From Thiomargarita sp. (GTDB taxonomy: Bacteria > Pseudomonadota > Gammaproteobacteria > Beggiatoales > Beggiatoaceae): a DNA stretch of 12,154 bases. Shown in pieces: positions 12,076-12,154 of this stretch (positions within the stretch are counted from its first letter, which is position 1; every line of letters begins with the position of its first letter). The notes under the pieces were generated by a model. The model saw only the letters and a program-made list of their open reading frames with translations, searched no databases and was not told the DNA's origin. The translations under genes and the position numbers were made by a program. The DNA lies in assembly GCA_023144675.1 (NCBI GenBank), contig JAGLFE010000004.1, positions 1 to 12,154 on the forward strand, in the 5' to 3' direction.

Positions 12076-12154
12076 GTAACTATCTACCAATTAAAGCTTC
12101 AAATGCGAAAATTTTAACATGATTGATGCTACATTTTATATGTATTTCTTGGTA
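12076..12154 (-). mobile_element. Miniature inverted-repeat element, copy 3, cut by the window end
   Basis: GTAACTATCTACCAATTAAA at 12076-12095 is the element's right terminus in reverse orientation, and the interior (CATGATTGATGC, TACATTTTATATGTATTTCT) and final TTGGTA show that the left terminus is about to complete past position 12154. Compared with the 3182 copy it lacks about 22 bases around the GGATGCTGC...GC core and about 11 bases of AACTCTTAATT, so it is a shortened variant. It lies 63 bases upstream of the porin start, on the promoter side. The target duplication cannot be checked because the far end is outside the window. Confidence 0.8.

Noticed and set aside
1..12154. CRISPR array
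   Set aside because: The repeats in the window are isolated, in both orientations and kilobases apart, with no regular spacers and no cas genes.

Overview
The window is strongly AT-rich chromosomal DNA from a Gram-negative bacterium, most likely a gammaproteobacterium. The evidence is an outer-membrane porin of the LbtU type, a ruvB-ybgC-tolQ gene order, and TypA, L13, S9, RuvB and TolQ proteins that read close to their gammaproteobacterial counterparts. The AT richness, abundant short repeats, toxin-antitoxin modules and RND exporter would suit a sulfur-oxidising Thiotrichales/Beggiatoa-like genome, but that placement is a guess. I see no rRNA, tRNA, CRISPR array or transposase gene.

Layout, left to right. 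Positions 1-1425 (minus strand) hold the first 475 codons of the translational GTPase TypA/BipA. A 606-bp divergent spacer with degenerate repeats and a good sigma-70 promoter leads into rplM-rpsI (ribosomal proteins L13 and S9), which ends at a hairpin terminator. A 660-bp gene-poor stretch follows, with a complete miniature transposable element (121 bp, perfect 8-bp target duplication), a fragment of a second copy, an orphan hairpin and a possible gene remnant. Next are a YiiX/YebB-like permuted papain-fold protein whose expected catalytic Cys is Ser, a tightly linked Cys-rich small zinc-finger-like protein (PF04071 type), and a 759-residue RND/MMPL exporter preceded by a 20-bp tandem repeat.

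A small accessory island follows: a second complete miniature element (125 bp, again with a perfect 8-bp target duplication) ending 20 bp before a HigB-HigA module, then a second, unrelated-looking HigB-HigA locus whose toxin is frameshifted while its antitoxin is intact. The housekeeping run ruvB-ybgC-tolQ comes next with overlapping or abutting genes. It stops after tolQ: tolR and the rest of the Tol-Pal operon are not there. A degenerate repeat and a convergent LbtU-type porin gene follow, and a third miniature element upstream of the porin is cut by the window edge.

The main novelty is the family of miniature inverted-repeat elements: two intact copies with 8-bp duplications, one truncated copy with internal deletions, and at least two decayed relatives, all between genes. 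Their ends start GTAA and the duplications are 8 bp, which fits mobilisation by an IS66-like transposase (inference). Secondary points are the frameshifted HigB next to an intact HigA, the Cys-to-Ser change in the papain-fold protein, and the split tol operon.
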